NCBI RefSeq assembly: GCF_022662375.1
Contig: NZ_JAKNQL010000006.1
Span: 186,001-250,000, forward strand
DNA length: 64,000 bases
Direction of reading: 5' to 3'
From: Pseudomonas sp. CROZ-RG-20F-R04-15
Lineage (GTDB): Bacteria; Pseudomonadota; Gammaproteobacteria; Pseudomonadales; Pseudomonadaceae
The position numbers were made by a program, and so were the translations under genes. Shown piece after piece: positions 8,665-18,764 of this stretch. A model generated the notes under the pieces. It did not search any database and had not been told where the DNA came from. It was given only the letters and a program-made list of their open reading frames with translations. Numbering within the stretch: the first letter of the stretch is position 1; the number at the start of each line of letters is the position of its first letter.

Positions 8665-10620
8665 ATGTCCGACATCCTCTGGCAACCCGATGCCAACCGT
8701 ATCGCCAAGTCGCGCATGGACGCTTTCCGTCGTGCGGCCAATCAACGCCATCACCTGAAACTCGACGACTACCCGGCCCTCCACCAATGGAGCGTCGAGC
8801 AGCGCGCAGAGTTCTGGCAGGCGATCGTCGATTTCTTCGATATCCGCTTCCACACGCAGCCTGATGCCGTGCTGCGTGAAGGCACGAAAATGCCGGACGC
8901 CGAGTGGTTTCCCGGCGCTACGTTGAACTTCGCCGAGCATTTGCTGCGTCGTCGCGACGATGCCGTGGCGGTCATTAGCGTGGCAGAGAACGGCCAGCGC
9001 GAGCAATTGACCTGGGCTGAACTGGCCGAGCACGTCGCCGGGTTTCAGGCGAGCTTGCGGGCCACCGGAGTTGGCCTCGGCGATCGCGTCGCTGCATGCA
9101 TGCCCAATACCTGGCAGACGCTGGTCGCGATGCTCGCCACCACCAGCCTTGGCGCGATCTGGTCGTGCTCTTCGCCGGACTTCGGCACCCACGGCGTGAT
9201 CGACCGCTTCGGTCAGATCGAACCGAAGGTACTGATCACCTGCGCGGGTTATCGCTATGCCGGCAAGGCGATCGACCAGAGCGTCAAAATCAACGGAATA
9301 CTCGAGCAACTGCCAACGTTAAGGCAGTTGATCATCGTGCCTTACGCTCACCCGCACGCCCAGGTCGAGACCTACCGGACGCGCGCCGAAGTGACGTTGT
9401 GGGATGACTTCTATGAAGCAGGCGGCGAAGCGGATTTTGTCCCGGTGCCGTTCAATCATCCGCTGTACGTGTTGTATTCCAGCGGTACCACTGGCGTGCC
9501 CAAATGCATCATTCACAGCACCGGCGGCGTACTGCTGCAACACGTCAAGGAACACGGCCTGCATTGCGATCTTGGTCCTGGCGATCGACTGTTTTACTAC
9601 ACGACGTGCGGCTGGATGATGTGGAACTGGCTGGTCTCCGCGCTCGCGGTCGGCAGCGCTGTGGTGCTGTATGACGGTTCGCCGTTTCATCCGGACAACC
9701 AGCGTTTGCTCGAGCTGATCGACGATGAACGCATCAGCGTGTTCGGCACCAGCCCCAAGTTCCTCGCCACCCTCGAAAGCAGCGGCGCCAAACCCCGCGA
9801 AAGCCATGATCTGGGGAGCCTGAAAACGCTGCTGTGCACCGGCTCGGCGCTGTCGCCGCAAAGCTATGACTTCGTCTATCGCGACTTCAAACCTGATGTG
9901 TGTCTGGCCTCGATGTCTGGCGGCACGGATATCGTCTCGTGCTTCGTCAATGGCAACCCGCTGTCGCCAGTGCGTCGCGGTGAGAACATGGGCAAAAGCC
10001 TGGGCATGGCAGTTGAAGTGTGGAATGACGCCGGCCAGCCGGTCGTGGGCGAAAAAGGCGAACTGGTCTGCACCCGGCACTTCCCGGCGATGCCGATCGG
10101 TCTGTGGAATGACTCGGACGGAACGAAATTGCGGCAGTCGTATTTCAGCCTGTTTCCCGGCGTCTGGGCACAGGGCGATTACGCTGAACAACGGCCCCAT
10201 GGCGGGATGCTGATCCACGGGCGCTCGGACGCCGTGCTCAATCCCGGCGGCGTGCGCATTGGCACGGCAGAAATATATCGTCAGGTCGAGAAAGTCGCTG
10301 AAGTGCTGGACAGCGTCGCTATCGGTCAGCAGTGGCAGGACGATGTGCGGGTTGTACTGTTTGTCAGATTGCGCGAAGGGATTGCACTGGACGAGGCGCT
10401 GGAACAGCGCATCCGGCAGGTGATCCGCGCCAATACCACCCCAAGGCATGTACCGGCGAAGATCATTGCAGTGACGGACATTCCGCGCACCATCAGCGGC
10501 AAGGTAGTGGAACTGGCCGTGCGCGAAGTGGTGCACGGCCGACCGGTGAAAAACACCGATGCGCTGGCCAATCCCGAAGCGCTGGAGCAGTTTCGGGATC
10601 GGCCGGAGCTCGCCATTTGA
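8665..10620 (+). CDS. Acetoacetyl-CoA synthetase (acetoacetate-CoA ligase)
   Basis: 651-aa adenylate-forming enzyme activating acetoacetate to acetoacetyl-CoA with ATP. The P-loop YSSGTTGVPK is at ~269. The WFPGATLNFAEHLL and GWMMWNWLV stretches separate acetoacetyl-CoA synthetases from acetyl-CoA synthetases. The C-terminal hinge region GGVRIGTAEIY and the acylatable lysine region (ISGKVVELAV) are present. It follows bdhA after a 157-base gap holding a REP doublet and completes conversion of 3-hydroxybutyrate to acetoacetyl-CoA for thiolysis elsewhere. Confidence 0.92.
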   Translation: MSDILWQPDANRIAKSRMDAFRRAANQRHHLKLDDYPALHQWSVEQRAEFWQAIVDFFDIRFHTQPDAVLREGTKMPDAEWFPGATLNFAEHLLRRRDDAVAVISVAENGQREQLTWAELAEHVAGFQASLRATGVGLGDRVAACMPNTWQTLVAMLATTSLGAIWSCSSPDFGTHGVIDRFGQIEPKVLITCAGYRYAGKAIDQSVKINGILEQLPTLRQLIIVPYAHPHAQVETYRTRAEVTLWDDFYEAGGEADFVPVPFNHPLYVLYSSGTTGVPKCIIHSTGGVLLQHVKEHGLHCDLGPGDRLFYYTTCGWMMWNWLVSALAVGSAVVLYDGSPFHPDNQRLLELIDDERISVFGTSPKFLATLESSGAKPRESHDLGSLKTLLCTGSALSPQSYDFVYRDFKPDVCLASMSGGTDIVSCFVNGNPLSPVRRGENMGKSLGMAVEVWNDAGQPVVGEKGELVCTRHFPAMPIGLWNDSDGTKLRQSYFSLFPGVWAQGDYAEQRPHGGMLIHGRSDAVLNPGGVRIGTAEIYRQVEKVAEVLDSVAIGQQWQDDVRVVLFVRLREGIALDEALEQRIRQVIRANTTPRHVPAKIIAVTDIPRTISGKVVELAVREVVHGRPVKNTDALANPEALEQFRDRPELAI

Positions 10621-10668
10621 ACTCGGCGCTGCTGCCCTGACAGAAAATGTCGGTGGCAGCGCTTGGCG

Positions 10669-13600
10669 TCAGCGGGGTTTGTTCAACGTAATGACAATCG
10701 GCTCGACAATCGTCTTGCCGCCACTGGCATCGAGCGCGCGGCGAACAATCGCCATGTTGTCGTCAAAGGTGACTTTGTCCGACATCATCTGGCTCAGCAA
10801 CGAAGTGGCCAGGCCAAGAGAGTCGGCATTCTCGAAGGCATCGGACACCGCATGGTAACTCGCGATCGAATCCGTCACACGCAAGTTGCCGGATGCAAGA
10901 TTCAGCAGTTGTGTTACATCAAGTCGCTGTCCACTGTTGCTTGTATGCTCCGTATCGATGGCGTAGCCAACATCGACTGTTTGGGCGCTGCCATGGAACA
11001 ACTCATGTATCAGGTCATCGGCCACGACATCATGATTGAAACCCAGATTGACGAAATGCTTGTTCAGGTTTTGGGTATAGATCTCAACAAATGCAATACC
11101 GGATGCTTCGCTGGAACTCGCGCTTTTCCAACGTTTGTAGCTATCCACATCGAACGAGGCAATTGATTCGTTATTTTTGAACCCATCGAGAATTGTATTG
11201 CTCATTGAAAAGCCAGCGAAATCAAAGCGAATCAAGCGCAGATAATTCACCAGCCGATCAGTAGCTACCTTGGAGGTGTTACCGAACAATGCCTTCATCA
11301 GCAGATCGCCGTCTCGCTTGAAATCATGTTGGCTGATGACATCGATGGCGTTGTCAATCTTGGCCCGAGCGCGGGGCAGACTTTTTTCGATGAAATTGCG
11401 CGTATAGCTTGCGGGCAGTGTTCTGGGTGAATGCGGAAACCGTACGGGAGCTTGATACGCGAAACCTTGCAACGGATTGCCCCACATATTGCCGCGACGG
11501 TTCAAGGCATACCATTTGTTGCCACTGCGGGCGGCCAGAACAGCGACGATGTTGCCCGTGGCGCCACGTGGCTTCCAGTTACCCAACCCCAAATGGGCAT
11601 GCGAAGCGCTGATCAAATCATAGGATTGACGGCGACCACTGAATGTATGCAACTGACTGTTTGCCTTGGCAATGAGTTCATGGCTGTTTTTGCTAAAACG
11701 CAAATAACCCTTTTGCACCAGTTTGCTGCCCGCCTGAATGCCAGAGGGCACCCCATCCAGCGGATTGAAAAGGGAAATGGCCGAGGTGAATGCCAACCTG
11801 GTAAAACGCGCCGCTTTGGATGTCGTTGAAATAGCCTTGGCCGAAATGCTCAACACTTTGGAGCCAGCGCCAGCCACCGTACCGATCAGACCGATGCCAT
11901 CCATCAAACATCCGTAAATCCCGTCCACCACCTTGTCGTGTTCACCCGAGGCAATATCCTCGATGCATCTTTTGAAAGGCACCACCAAGTCGATGAAATA
12001 GGTCAGCAGTCTCTCGCCCTCCTCTTTGGAGAGCTCGAGTGGCGTTGGTATACGAACTAACTCTCTCAGTTCTTTTTTGTTCAAGTAGGGTCGATGTTCA
12101 ACTAGAAACCCAGCGATACGGGCGATATTGGAATCGTTGAATTTTTGATAGAAACCCTGCTTTGGCATTGAAATTGTTGGTGGGCTCTTCAGCATGCCGA
12201 AGTAATCGATGATCGCCATACTGCTGTGAATCGAAGCGTCTTCGGCAGCAGCATGGGTATATCGTTTTACATCGAGCGGGAGACTTTCAGTCGTTGTGAT
12301 ACTCACTTGAGTCGTTGGATTTGCGGCAGCGCTCATTCTTGAACGCTGTTGCAGTTTTCGCTCTCGCTTGATGAAGGCAGCCAACGCGTCATTTTTTCGG
12401 GTTTCTGCGCGCGAGGTAAACAATTCATAGCAGATGTCAGCATTCTCGTAAGTCGCATACATCACAATGCCAAATCGTCCCGTGGCGGCATCTCTGCTTT
12501 GTTGTGTTTCTCGTTCGGTCTTGATGTCCAGCGGGCCGCCAAGCCGACGCGATTTTAAATAAACGGCAGACTCGCGCACCGTGAAAAAGTGAATATCCGA
12601 ATTCATGAACGCTTGCAGATCCGCCTCTGGCATCTGCGCACATGCCAGCTTTACGGTGGACAACATGGCGCTATTCAAATCATCAAAATGCACAGCCAAT
12701 TGTCGATCCATCTCCTCGTCACAGGACCCGAGTTTCAACAGATTCGGATAACGCGTGTACAGGCTGACACCGGACGGATTGTAGTTGATGGCCGGTCTGG
12801 GAACGCCGTTGGTGACCAGGCGTACAGTACGTCTGTCCCACTGCCCGGTGACCAGATCACCCGATTGATGCAAGTCGATCATGGACATGACCTGCTGCCC
12901 GCCTTTCTCGGAAAGTGCTTTTTCGTCGAGGCTGTCACACCCCGGCGCGGCGATTTTCAAAGCCGCACGCGCAATCTCCACCCTGTCGGGTAGGGGCGAC
13001 GAAAATGCCCTGGCGATTTGAACAAACGTTTCCGAGTGTCGCTCGAATGCATCAAGCGCACGCCGAGTGCTGGTTTCCTCTGCTTGCTCGAGTTCATCGG
13101 TGGTCACAATCCGGTTGATCAGTGCCCAATCGACGATCGGGTCGATCATGGCCAGATCACGTTTATGTTTGTGCGGCTCACTGACCGGCTCCAGTTCACC
13201 GTAAGCCATGATCTGCGCATAGGTCATGAATCGCGTTGCACCGGTTTTTACAGTCTCGACCAGAATGACGGCGCGACAGAAATTGATCCACGCAATCGAG
13301 CCGAGAGGAACCGACGATGGAATCTCCCTGACCAGAAACTCTGGTGCATTACGGGCCATCAGCAAGTTCACTGCCAACGGCTCCAAACCCGCATCAACCC
13401 ATTGCCTGCTTCGCAAAGAAATCGCAACTTCTTCGCGTATGTCCGAGGGATGACGATCAACATTTTTCGGTGCATACAGATCAATCCCGGCAACGCAATT
13501 GCGCTTCACGCCATGACCGACAGACGGATCGAGATCAAGCAATATTGCCGTCGTCAGTAATTGACGGAGGATGTCATCGGCGACTTCCTGACCTTCGTTC

Positions 13601-14436
13601 CCACCGAACCAGCCCAGTTCTTTCAAATAGTCGCTGGCAAGACTCCGAGAAACCGAATAATTGACAAACTGGCTGATCAGTTGGGCCGCGCTTTCATGCG
13701 TGACAGCGGAGCGACCGGTGACATTGTAGAGAGCCGTCAGGAGTTTTCTCTGCGGCATCAATTTGGCAGTCGCATTGCGGATAGCTGCGAATTGTTCTTC
13801 GGATAGCGCAACCAATGCCTGATTATCGCTCTCGAAGTGCTCCCAGTAATTCCCTGGTTCATCGACTCGAGGATCAAATTTGAAAAGGGCAATCAGCTCC
13901 CGGACTTTTGCCTTGTTTTCGGGCAGTTTTATGTCATGAAATCGAAACCATTGATCGAGTGTCATATCGTTATCAGGCCATATGTAACCACCTGCCACTT
14001 CCGCCACATCAGAAATCAACTTCAATATGGGCTGCGTTGCCTTGCTCTCTCGAAAGTAGCCAGCCGCAACCAGATCAATCCAACCACTTGCGGAACGAAC
14101 TTCCATTTTCCCGTCGGCAGTAACACGTATCAAACCATTATGTTTGGTTGCCCGCTCCTGAGAAAGTGCACTGTTTACCGGGGTGGTCTCGAGCAATTCA
14201 TTGAGCAGAAGCCGGCCCGGGTTGTAAATCTCGTACAACGACGATCCCGCCTGCAACTCCACTTCATGCGCGTACCAACTGATCTTTTGATCATCAGTGT
14301 ACTTGGTTAACGCTTCCTCAAGCTGAGCCAGAACCAATTGACGCTCAACCGCATCTGCTTCAATCCTGCACTTCCATTCGGAAAGCGCAACCGCCGAAGA
14401 CCGGAGTACTTTATTTTTAGCTTTCCCGCTTATCAT
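10669..14436 (-). CDS. Large putative toxin with hydrophobic segment and C-terminal HExxH metalloprotease-like domain
   Basis: A 1255-aa protein I cannot name. No signal peptide is visible. The first ~770 residues are mixed helical sequence. Residues ~834-870 form a hydrophobic, glycine-rich stretch (GIYGCLMDGIGLIGTVAGAG) like the membrane-inserting segment of large Pseudomonas toxins, including the LRR/NEL protein at 50.9-56.9 kb. The C-terminal ~250 residues carry HELFHG at 1144-1148, a zincin signature, with possible third ligands in the following D/E/H-rich DVGYAIDTEH and a conserved-looking LDVTQLLNLASG. ATG at 14436 has TGAGGT upstream. Base composition looks visibly lower in GC than its neighbours and it stands alone between core genes, suggesting acquisition. 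Function inferred: secreted or contact-delivered effector. Confidence 0.6.
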   Translation of the reverse strand: MISGKAKNKVLRSSAVALSEWKCRIEADAVERQLVLAQLEEALTKYTDDQKISWYAHEVELQAGSSLYEIYNPGRLLLNELLETTPVNSALSQERATKHNGLIRVTADGKMEVRSASGWIDLVAAGYFRESKATQPILKLISDVAEVAGGYIWPDNDMTLDQWFRFHDIKLPENKAKVRELIALFKFDPRVDEPGNYWEHFESDNQALVALSEEQFAAIRNATAKLMPQRKLLTALYNVTGRSAVTHESAAQLISQFVNYSVSRSLASDYLKELGWFGGNEGQEVADDILRQLLTTAILLDLDPSVGHGVKRNCVAGIDLYAPKNVDRHPSDIREEVAISLRSRQWVDAGLEPLAVNLLMARNAPEFLVREIPSSVPLGSIAWINFCRAVILVETVKTGATRFMTYAQIMAYGELEPVSEPHKHKRDLAMIDPIVDWALINRIVTTDELEQAEETSTRRALDAFERHSETFVQIARAFSSPLPDRVEIARAALKIAAPGCDSLDEKALSEKGGQQVMSMIDLHQSGDLVTGQWDRRTVRLVTNGVPRPAINYNPSGVSLYTRYPNLLKLGSCDEEMDRQLAVHFDDLNSAMLSTVKLACAQMPEADLQAFMNSDIHFFTVRESAVYLKSRRLGGPLDIKTERETQQSRDAATGRFGIVMYATYENADICYELFTSRAETRKNDALAAFIKRERKLQQRSRMSAAANPTTQVSITTTESLPLDVKRYTHAAAEDASIHSSMAIIDYFGMLKSPPTISMPKQGFYQKFNDSNIARIAGFLVEHRPYLNKKELRELVRIPTPLELSKEEGERLLTYFIDLVVPFKRCIEDIASGEHDKVVDGIYGCLMDGIGLIGTVAGAGSKVLSISAKAISTTSKAARFTRLAFTSAISLFNPLDGVPSGIQAGSKLVQKGYLRFSKNSHELIAKANSQLHTFSGRRQSYDLISASHAHLGLGNWKPRGATGNIVAVLAARSGNKWYALNRRGNMWGNPLQGFAYQAPVRFPHSPRTLPASYTRNFIEKSLPRARAKIDNAIDVISQHDFKRDGDLLMKALFGNTSKVATDRLVNYLRLIRFDFAGFSMSNTILDGFKNNESIASFDVDSYKRWKSASSSEASGIAFVEIYTQNLNKHFVNLGFNHDVVADDLIHELFHGSAQTVDVGYAIDTEHTSNSGQRLDVTQLLNLASGNLRVTDSIASYHAVSDAFENADSLGLATSLLSQMMSDKVTFDDNMAIVRRALDASGGKTIVEPIVITLNKPR

Positions 14437-14570
14437 TAGAACCTCATCAAGTTAACCAGCTGAGACTTTCAGCCCGATGACGTTCTACTGTCTTTGGTAC
14501 GACCATGCGACCTCATAAATATTAGATGCTGTTTCACAAGAGACACTTACAGGCAACTAACAATCGAAAA

Positions 14571-15680
14571 TCAATCCATTAAGCCCCACTCGCCTGACGT
14601 TGAATTAATTTTGCCACTTGCCTCTCCGGCAAGTTTCATCCGCAACTTCAAATTATTAACCGAGTCTGCATTCTTCAAAGCTTCCTGTGCATTGACTGCA
14701 CCTTCGGCGACCAATGCAAACAGTGCTGCATCAAATGTCTGCATACCCAGTTCGGTGGATTTGTCCATCATCGCTTTCAGCTCTTCGAACTGGCCCCGCC
14801 GAACCAGGTCGGCGATCGTTGGTGTGCCCAACAACACCTCGACAGCCGCCCTTCGCTGCCCATCAACAGTGCGCACTAACCGTTGCGAGATAAACGCTTT
14901 CAAATTATTGCCCAGCGTATGCAGCAACTGCGGCCGCCGCTCTTCCGGGAACATATTGATAATTCGATCCAGCGCTTGATTGGCGTTGGTAGCATGCAAC
15001 GTCGACAACACCAGATGCCCGGTATCGGCAAACGCCAAAGCATGTTCCATGGTTTCGCGATCGCGGATTTCGCCGATCAGCACCACATCCGGCGCCTGGC
15101 GCAACGTGTTCTTCAACGCCGCATGAAAACTGCGCGTATCGACCCCGACTTCACGTTGATTGATGATCGAACGCTGGTGCCGATGGATGTACTCGATCGG
15201 ATCCTCGATGGTGATGATGTGCCCGGTACTGTGGCGATTGCGGTGGTCGATCAATGCTGCCAGCGAGGTCGACTTACCGGAATCGGTGGCGCCGACAAAG
15301 AGGATCAGCCCTTGTTTGAGCATGACGGTATCGAGCAATACCGCCGGCAGTTTCAGATCGGCGAAGCGCGGAATATCGAGTTTGACGTTACGAATCACGA
15401 TGGATACATCGTTACGCTGTTTAAAGATGTTTACGCGAAAACGACCGACGCCCGTTCGCGAAATCGCCAGGTTCATTTCCAGATCCCGGTCGAACTCCCG
15501 CCGCTGCTCGGCGTCCATCAGGGAAGCTGCTATCGCGGCGGTGTCACCCAGTTTGAAGGGCTGTTCGCTCAGCGCTGTCAGCACGCCGTCGATACGCGCG
15601 CTCGGCGGTGCTCCCGTGGAGAGGAACAAGTCGGAACCGTTTTTATTGGACAAAACTGACAACAGTGCATCGATTTCCAT
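14571..15680 (-). CDS. PilT/PilU-family pilus ATPase, orphan copy
   Basis: 369-aa hexameric secretion ATPase. N-terminus MEIDALLSVLSNKNGSDLFL aligns with the start of PilU, so I chose ATG 15680 over a TTG at 15707. Walker A is GATDSGKST (an unusual D-S in place of G-T); the Asp/Walker B region is LRQAPDVVLIGEIRD and the His box HLVLSTLHATNA. Family members power pilus retraction. This copy is not beside pil genes; its neighbours are a toxin and a sensor kinase, so it may assist another pilus or retraction role. A specialised PilU paralogue is the best call. Confidence 0.8.
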   Translation of the reverse strand: MEIDALLSVLSNKNGSDLFLSTGAPPSARIDGVLTALSEQPFKLGDTAAIAASLMDAEQRREFDRDLEMNLAISRTGVGRFRVNIFKQRNDVSIVIRNVKLDIPRFADLKLPAVLLDTVMLKQGLILFVGATDSGKSTSLAALIDHRNRHSTGHIITIEDPIEYIHRHQRSIINQREVGVDTRSFHAALKNTLRQAPDVVLIGEIRDRETMEHALAFADTGHLVLSTLHATNANQALDRIINMFPEERRPQLLHTLGNNLKAFISQRLVRTVDGQRRAAVEVLLGTPTIADLVRRGQFEELKAMMDKSTELGMQTFDAALFALVAEGAVNAQEALKNADSVNNLKLRMKLAGEASGKINSTSGEWGLMD

Positions 15681-15793
15681 GGCAAAAAGCACCCGCGAAG
15701 CATTCAATGAACAGACAATGGCCTGCGCCTGGCGCAGATCAACTGCAACAATGATAGACGTCGCCTCACCGAACCACGCTCAGGACTGAAGTA

Positions 15794-18331
15794 ATGAATG
15801 CTGTACCGAACACCGACGACGCTCAGGCACTGATCGCCCGCACCGACTGGAGCCGTAGCCCGCTGGGTGCTGCCGGCAACTGGCCGCAGAGCCTGCGTAC
15901 GGCGGTGGACATCGTGATTCACTCGCCCATGCCGATGCTGTTGTTGTGGGGCCCGCAGCTCACGCAGATCTACAACAACGGGTTCGCCCTGCTCGCCGGG
16001 CACAAGCATCCGCACGCTTTCGGACAGCCTGCGCACCAGATCTGGCCAGAACTTCAAGAGTTTACCGACCCCATTTACAGAGCAGTCCTACAAGGCCAGG
16101 TGCGCACCTACAGCGAAAGGCGGTTCACTCTGCAGCGTGACGGTAAAGAATCCGACTTCTGGCTGGATCTGACCTATAGCCCGATTCGCGATGAAACCGC
16201 GCAAGTGGCCGGAATTCTGGTGACGGCCATCGAAACCAACGAACGCCGACGCATCGCACTGGAACTGCAGCGACGCTCCGAAGAAAGCCTCAAGGCCCAA
16301 CGCGAAACCGAGGAACGTCTGCAACTGGCCCTCGCCGCGACCGATGCCGTCGGCACTTGGGATTGGGATATTGGCGAAGACCGCTTTATTGCCGATGCGC
16401 ATTTCGCCCAACTGCATGGCGTCGATCCCGGTCTGTCTGGCCAGTTGCCAATCAGCGATTACTTGCAAGGCGTGCACCCTGAAGACCGCGCGATGATCGC
16501 GCGCAGCATCAAACACTGCATCACCCATGGCACCGAATACGCCGAGGAATATCGCTTGTTGCAGGCGGATGGCGAGGTGCGCTGGGTATTCGCTCGTGGA
16601 CGTTGCTACAAGGATCATCATGGCCGGCCTACGCGTTTCCTCGGGGCAGCACTGGATCTGACCGAGCGCAAACATACCGAACAGGCCTTGCGGCAGAGCC
16701 AGACCGAGCTGCAACTGATCATCAACGCCATGCCGATTTTGATCAGTTATGTCGACCGCGAAGAACGCTTTCGCCTGAACAATGCCGCCTATCTCGACTG
16801 GTACGGGCTCACGCCGCAAGAGCTTTACGGCCGCACGATTCGTGACGTCATCGGTGAAGAAGCCTATTTTTTGCGCCTGCCTTACATTGCCGAAGCTCTG
16901 GCCGGCAGACCGTGCTCATTTAGTCTCTACACCCCGCACCGCGATGGCAGCAGCCGCCACGCGCTGATGAATTACCTGCCACGTTACGGGGCGGACGGCG
17001 CCGTGAATGGTTTCTACATCTTTGTCATCGACGAGACCGAGCGCAAGAAGACCGAAGAAGCCTTGCGTAATCTCAACGAAACCCTCGAAGAACGGGTCAG
17101 CGCTCGCACCGAACAACTGGCGCAGGCCAACCAGCGCTTGCAGAACGAGATGTTCGAACGCGAGCGCGCCGAAGATGCCTTGCGCCACGCGCAGAAAATG
17201 GAGGCGGTCGGTCAGCTCACCGGCGGTATCGCCCACGACTTCAACAACATGCTCACCGGGATCATCGGCAGTCTGGATTTGATGCAGCGCTACATTGCCA
17301 ATGGCCGGGCCGACGAGATTGGTCGTTTTACCGAAGCGGCGGTGTCATCGGCCAACCGAGCGGCAGCGCTGACTCATCGTCTGCTGGCATTTTCGCGGCG
17401 ACAGTCGCTGGATCGCAAAACTCTCAACGTCAATGAACTGGTGCATTCGCTGGAAGACCTGATCCGCCGGACCAAGGGCGATCCGATCGAACTCGAACTG
17501 CGTCTGGCCGAGAATGTATGGCCGGTCAGCACCGACGTCAGCCAATTGGAAAACGCCCTGCTTAACCTGGTCATCAATGCCCGGGATGCGATGCCTGATG
17601 GCGGCGAGCTGGTGATTGAAACTGCCAACGTGTATCTCGATGGCAGTGACATCACCACGCTGGAACCGGTCAAGGCCGGCGATTACCTGATGCTGGCGGT
17701 CAGCGACAACGGCAGCGGGATGACGCCCTCGGTGCGTTCCAAGGCTTTTGATCCGTTCTTCACCACCAAGCCCATAGGCCAGGGCACCGGGCTGGGATTG
17801 TCGATGATTTATGGTTTTGCCCAGCAGTCGGGCGGGCATGTCAGCCTTGATAGCTTGCCCGGCCAGGGCACTTGCGTGCGTCTGTACTTGCCGCGCCTCT
17901 ACGGTATCGAACCGGAGCGTCCAACGATTGTGCCGCTCGAACAAGTGCCGACGACGGCCACAGGTGAAACCGTGATGGTCGTCGAAGATGACCCGGCCGT
18001 GCGCATGCTGGTGCTCGACCTGCTCAGGGAGTTGGGTTATCAAGCCTATGAAGCCGAAGACGCGAAGACCGCCCTGCCCTTGCTGGAGTCCGATCTGCGC
18101 GTGGATCTGCTGGTCACCGACGTCGGCCTGCCCGGCATGAATGGCCGGCAACTGGCGGAAATCGCCCGTCAGCATCGACCGGGCCTCAAGGTGCTGTTCA
18201 TGACCGGTTACGCGCAGAAAGCCGCCGAGCGTCAGGGCTTTCTCGAGGACGGCATGGACATGGTCGCCAAACCGTTTGCCATTGAGCTGCTGGCCAGCAA
18301 GATCCGCATGATGCTCAGCCAAACCCCGTGA
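15794..18331 (+). CDS. Hybrid sensor histidine kinase with PAS domains and receiver
   Basis: 845-aa cytoplasmic sensor without evident membrane helices. Three PAS-like modules occupy ~1-150, ~165-295 and ~300-420, followed by a charged coiled-coil linker (~420-460). The HisKA H-box is GGIAHDFNNMLTG with phosphorylatable His481; the ATPase domain has DNGSGM and GTGLGLSM boxes. The C-terminal receiver (VMVVEDDPAVRMLV) has its phospho-acceptor at Asp776 (VTDVGLPGMNG). The architecture is common in Pseudomonas, and no separate output regulator is adjacent. It is transcribed divergently from the PilU-like gene with ~110 bases between. Signal unknown. Confidence 0.88.
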   Translation: MNAVPNTDDAQALIARTDWSRSPLGAAGNWPQSLRTAVDIVIHSPMPMLLLWGPQLTQIYNNGFALLAGHKHPHAFGQPAHQIWPELQEFTDPIYRAVLQGQVRTYSERRFTLQRDGKESDFWLDLTYSPIRDETAQVAGILVTAIETNERRRIALELQRRSEESLKAQRETEERLQLALAATDAVGTWDWDIGEDRFIADAHFAQLHGVDPGLSGQLPISDYLQGVHPEDRAMIARSIKHCITHGTEYAEEYRLLQADGEVRWVFARGRCYKDHHGRPTRFLGAALDLTERKHTEQALRQSQTELQLIINAMPILISYVDREERFRLNNAAYLDWYGLTPQELYGRTIRDVIGEEAYFLRLPYIAEALAGRPCSFSLYTPHRDGSSRHALMNYLPRYGADGAVNGFYIFVIDETERKKTEEALRNLNETLEERVSARTEQLAQANQRLQNEMFERERAEDALRHAQKMEAVGQLTGGIAHDFNNMLTGIIGSLDLMQRYIANGRADEIGRFTEAAVSSANRAAALTHRLLAFSRRQSLDRKTLNVNELVHSLEDLIRRTKGDPIELELRLAENVWPVSTDVSQLENALLNLVINARDAMPDGGELVIETANVYLDGSDITTLEPVKAGDYLMLAVSDNGSGMTPSVRSKAFDPFFTTKPIGQGTGLGLSMIYGFAQQSGGHVSLDSLPGQGTCVRLYLPRLYGIEPERPTIVPLEQVPTTATGETVMVVEDDPAVRMLVLDLLRELGYQAYEAEDAKTALPLLESDLRVDLLVTDVGLPGMNGRQLAEIARQHRPGLKVLFMTGYAQKAAERQGFLEDGMDMVAKPFAIELLASKIRMMLSQTP

Positions 18332-18382
18332 CTTGAGGCATAATCCGCGCCCCGCCGTCACCCCGTTATCAGGTACCGCACG

Positions 18383-18658
18383 ATGAAAGCCCAAGCCCGC
18401 CACATTCTGGTGAAAACCGCCGAAGAGGCTGAACAGCTCAAACAACGCATCGCCAAGGGTGAAGCGTTTGATGTGCTGGCGAAGAAATTTTCCACCTGCC
18501 CGTCCGGCAAACGCGGCGGCGACCTGGGTGAAGTGCGGCCTGGGCAAATGGTCGGGGCGATTGATGCGGTGATCTTCAAAAAGCCGCTGCGTACCGTGCA
18601 TGGGCCGATCAAGAGCAAGTTCGGGTATCACTTGGTGCAGGTGTTTTACCGCGATTAG
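18383..18658 (+). CDS. ppiC: Parvulin-type peptidyl-prolyl cis-trans isomerase
   Basis: A 91-aa single-domain rotamase, the size of E. coli PpiC. MKAQARHILVKT opens the fold; FSTCPSGKRGGDLG and FGYHLVQV are the conserved parvulin core. No signal peptide, so it acts in the cytoplasm on proline bonds of folding proteins. It stands alone after the kinase. Confidence 0.92.
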   Translation: MKAQARHILVKTAEEAEQLKQRIAKGEAFDVLAKKFSTCPSGKRGGDLGEVRPGQMVGAIDAVIFKKPLRTVHGPIKSKFGYHLVQVFYRD

Positions 18659-18677
18659 TGCTTGGCTCCAGGGCCTC

Positions 18678-18742
18678 TTCGCGAGCAGGCTCGCTCCCAC
18701 ATTTGGAATGCATTCCCCTGTGGGAGCGAGCCTGCTCGCGAT
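18678..18742. repeat. REP doublet after ppiC
   Basis: Inverted REP units TTCGCGAGCAGGCTCGCTCC and GGGAGCGAGCCTGCTCGCGA with a short spacer, in the convergent gap between ppiC and the sugar kinase; may serve as a shared 3' structure. Confidence 0.85.
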
Positions 18743-18764
18743 CGATTGCGCAGCAAGCGGCCAT

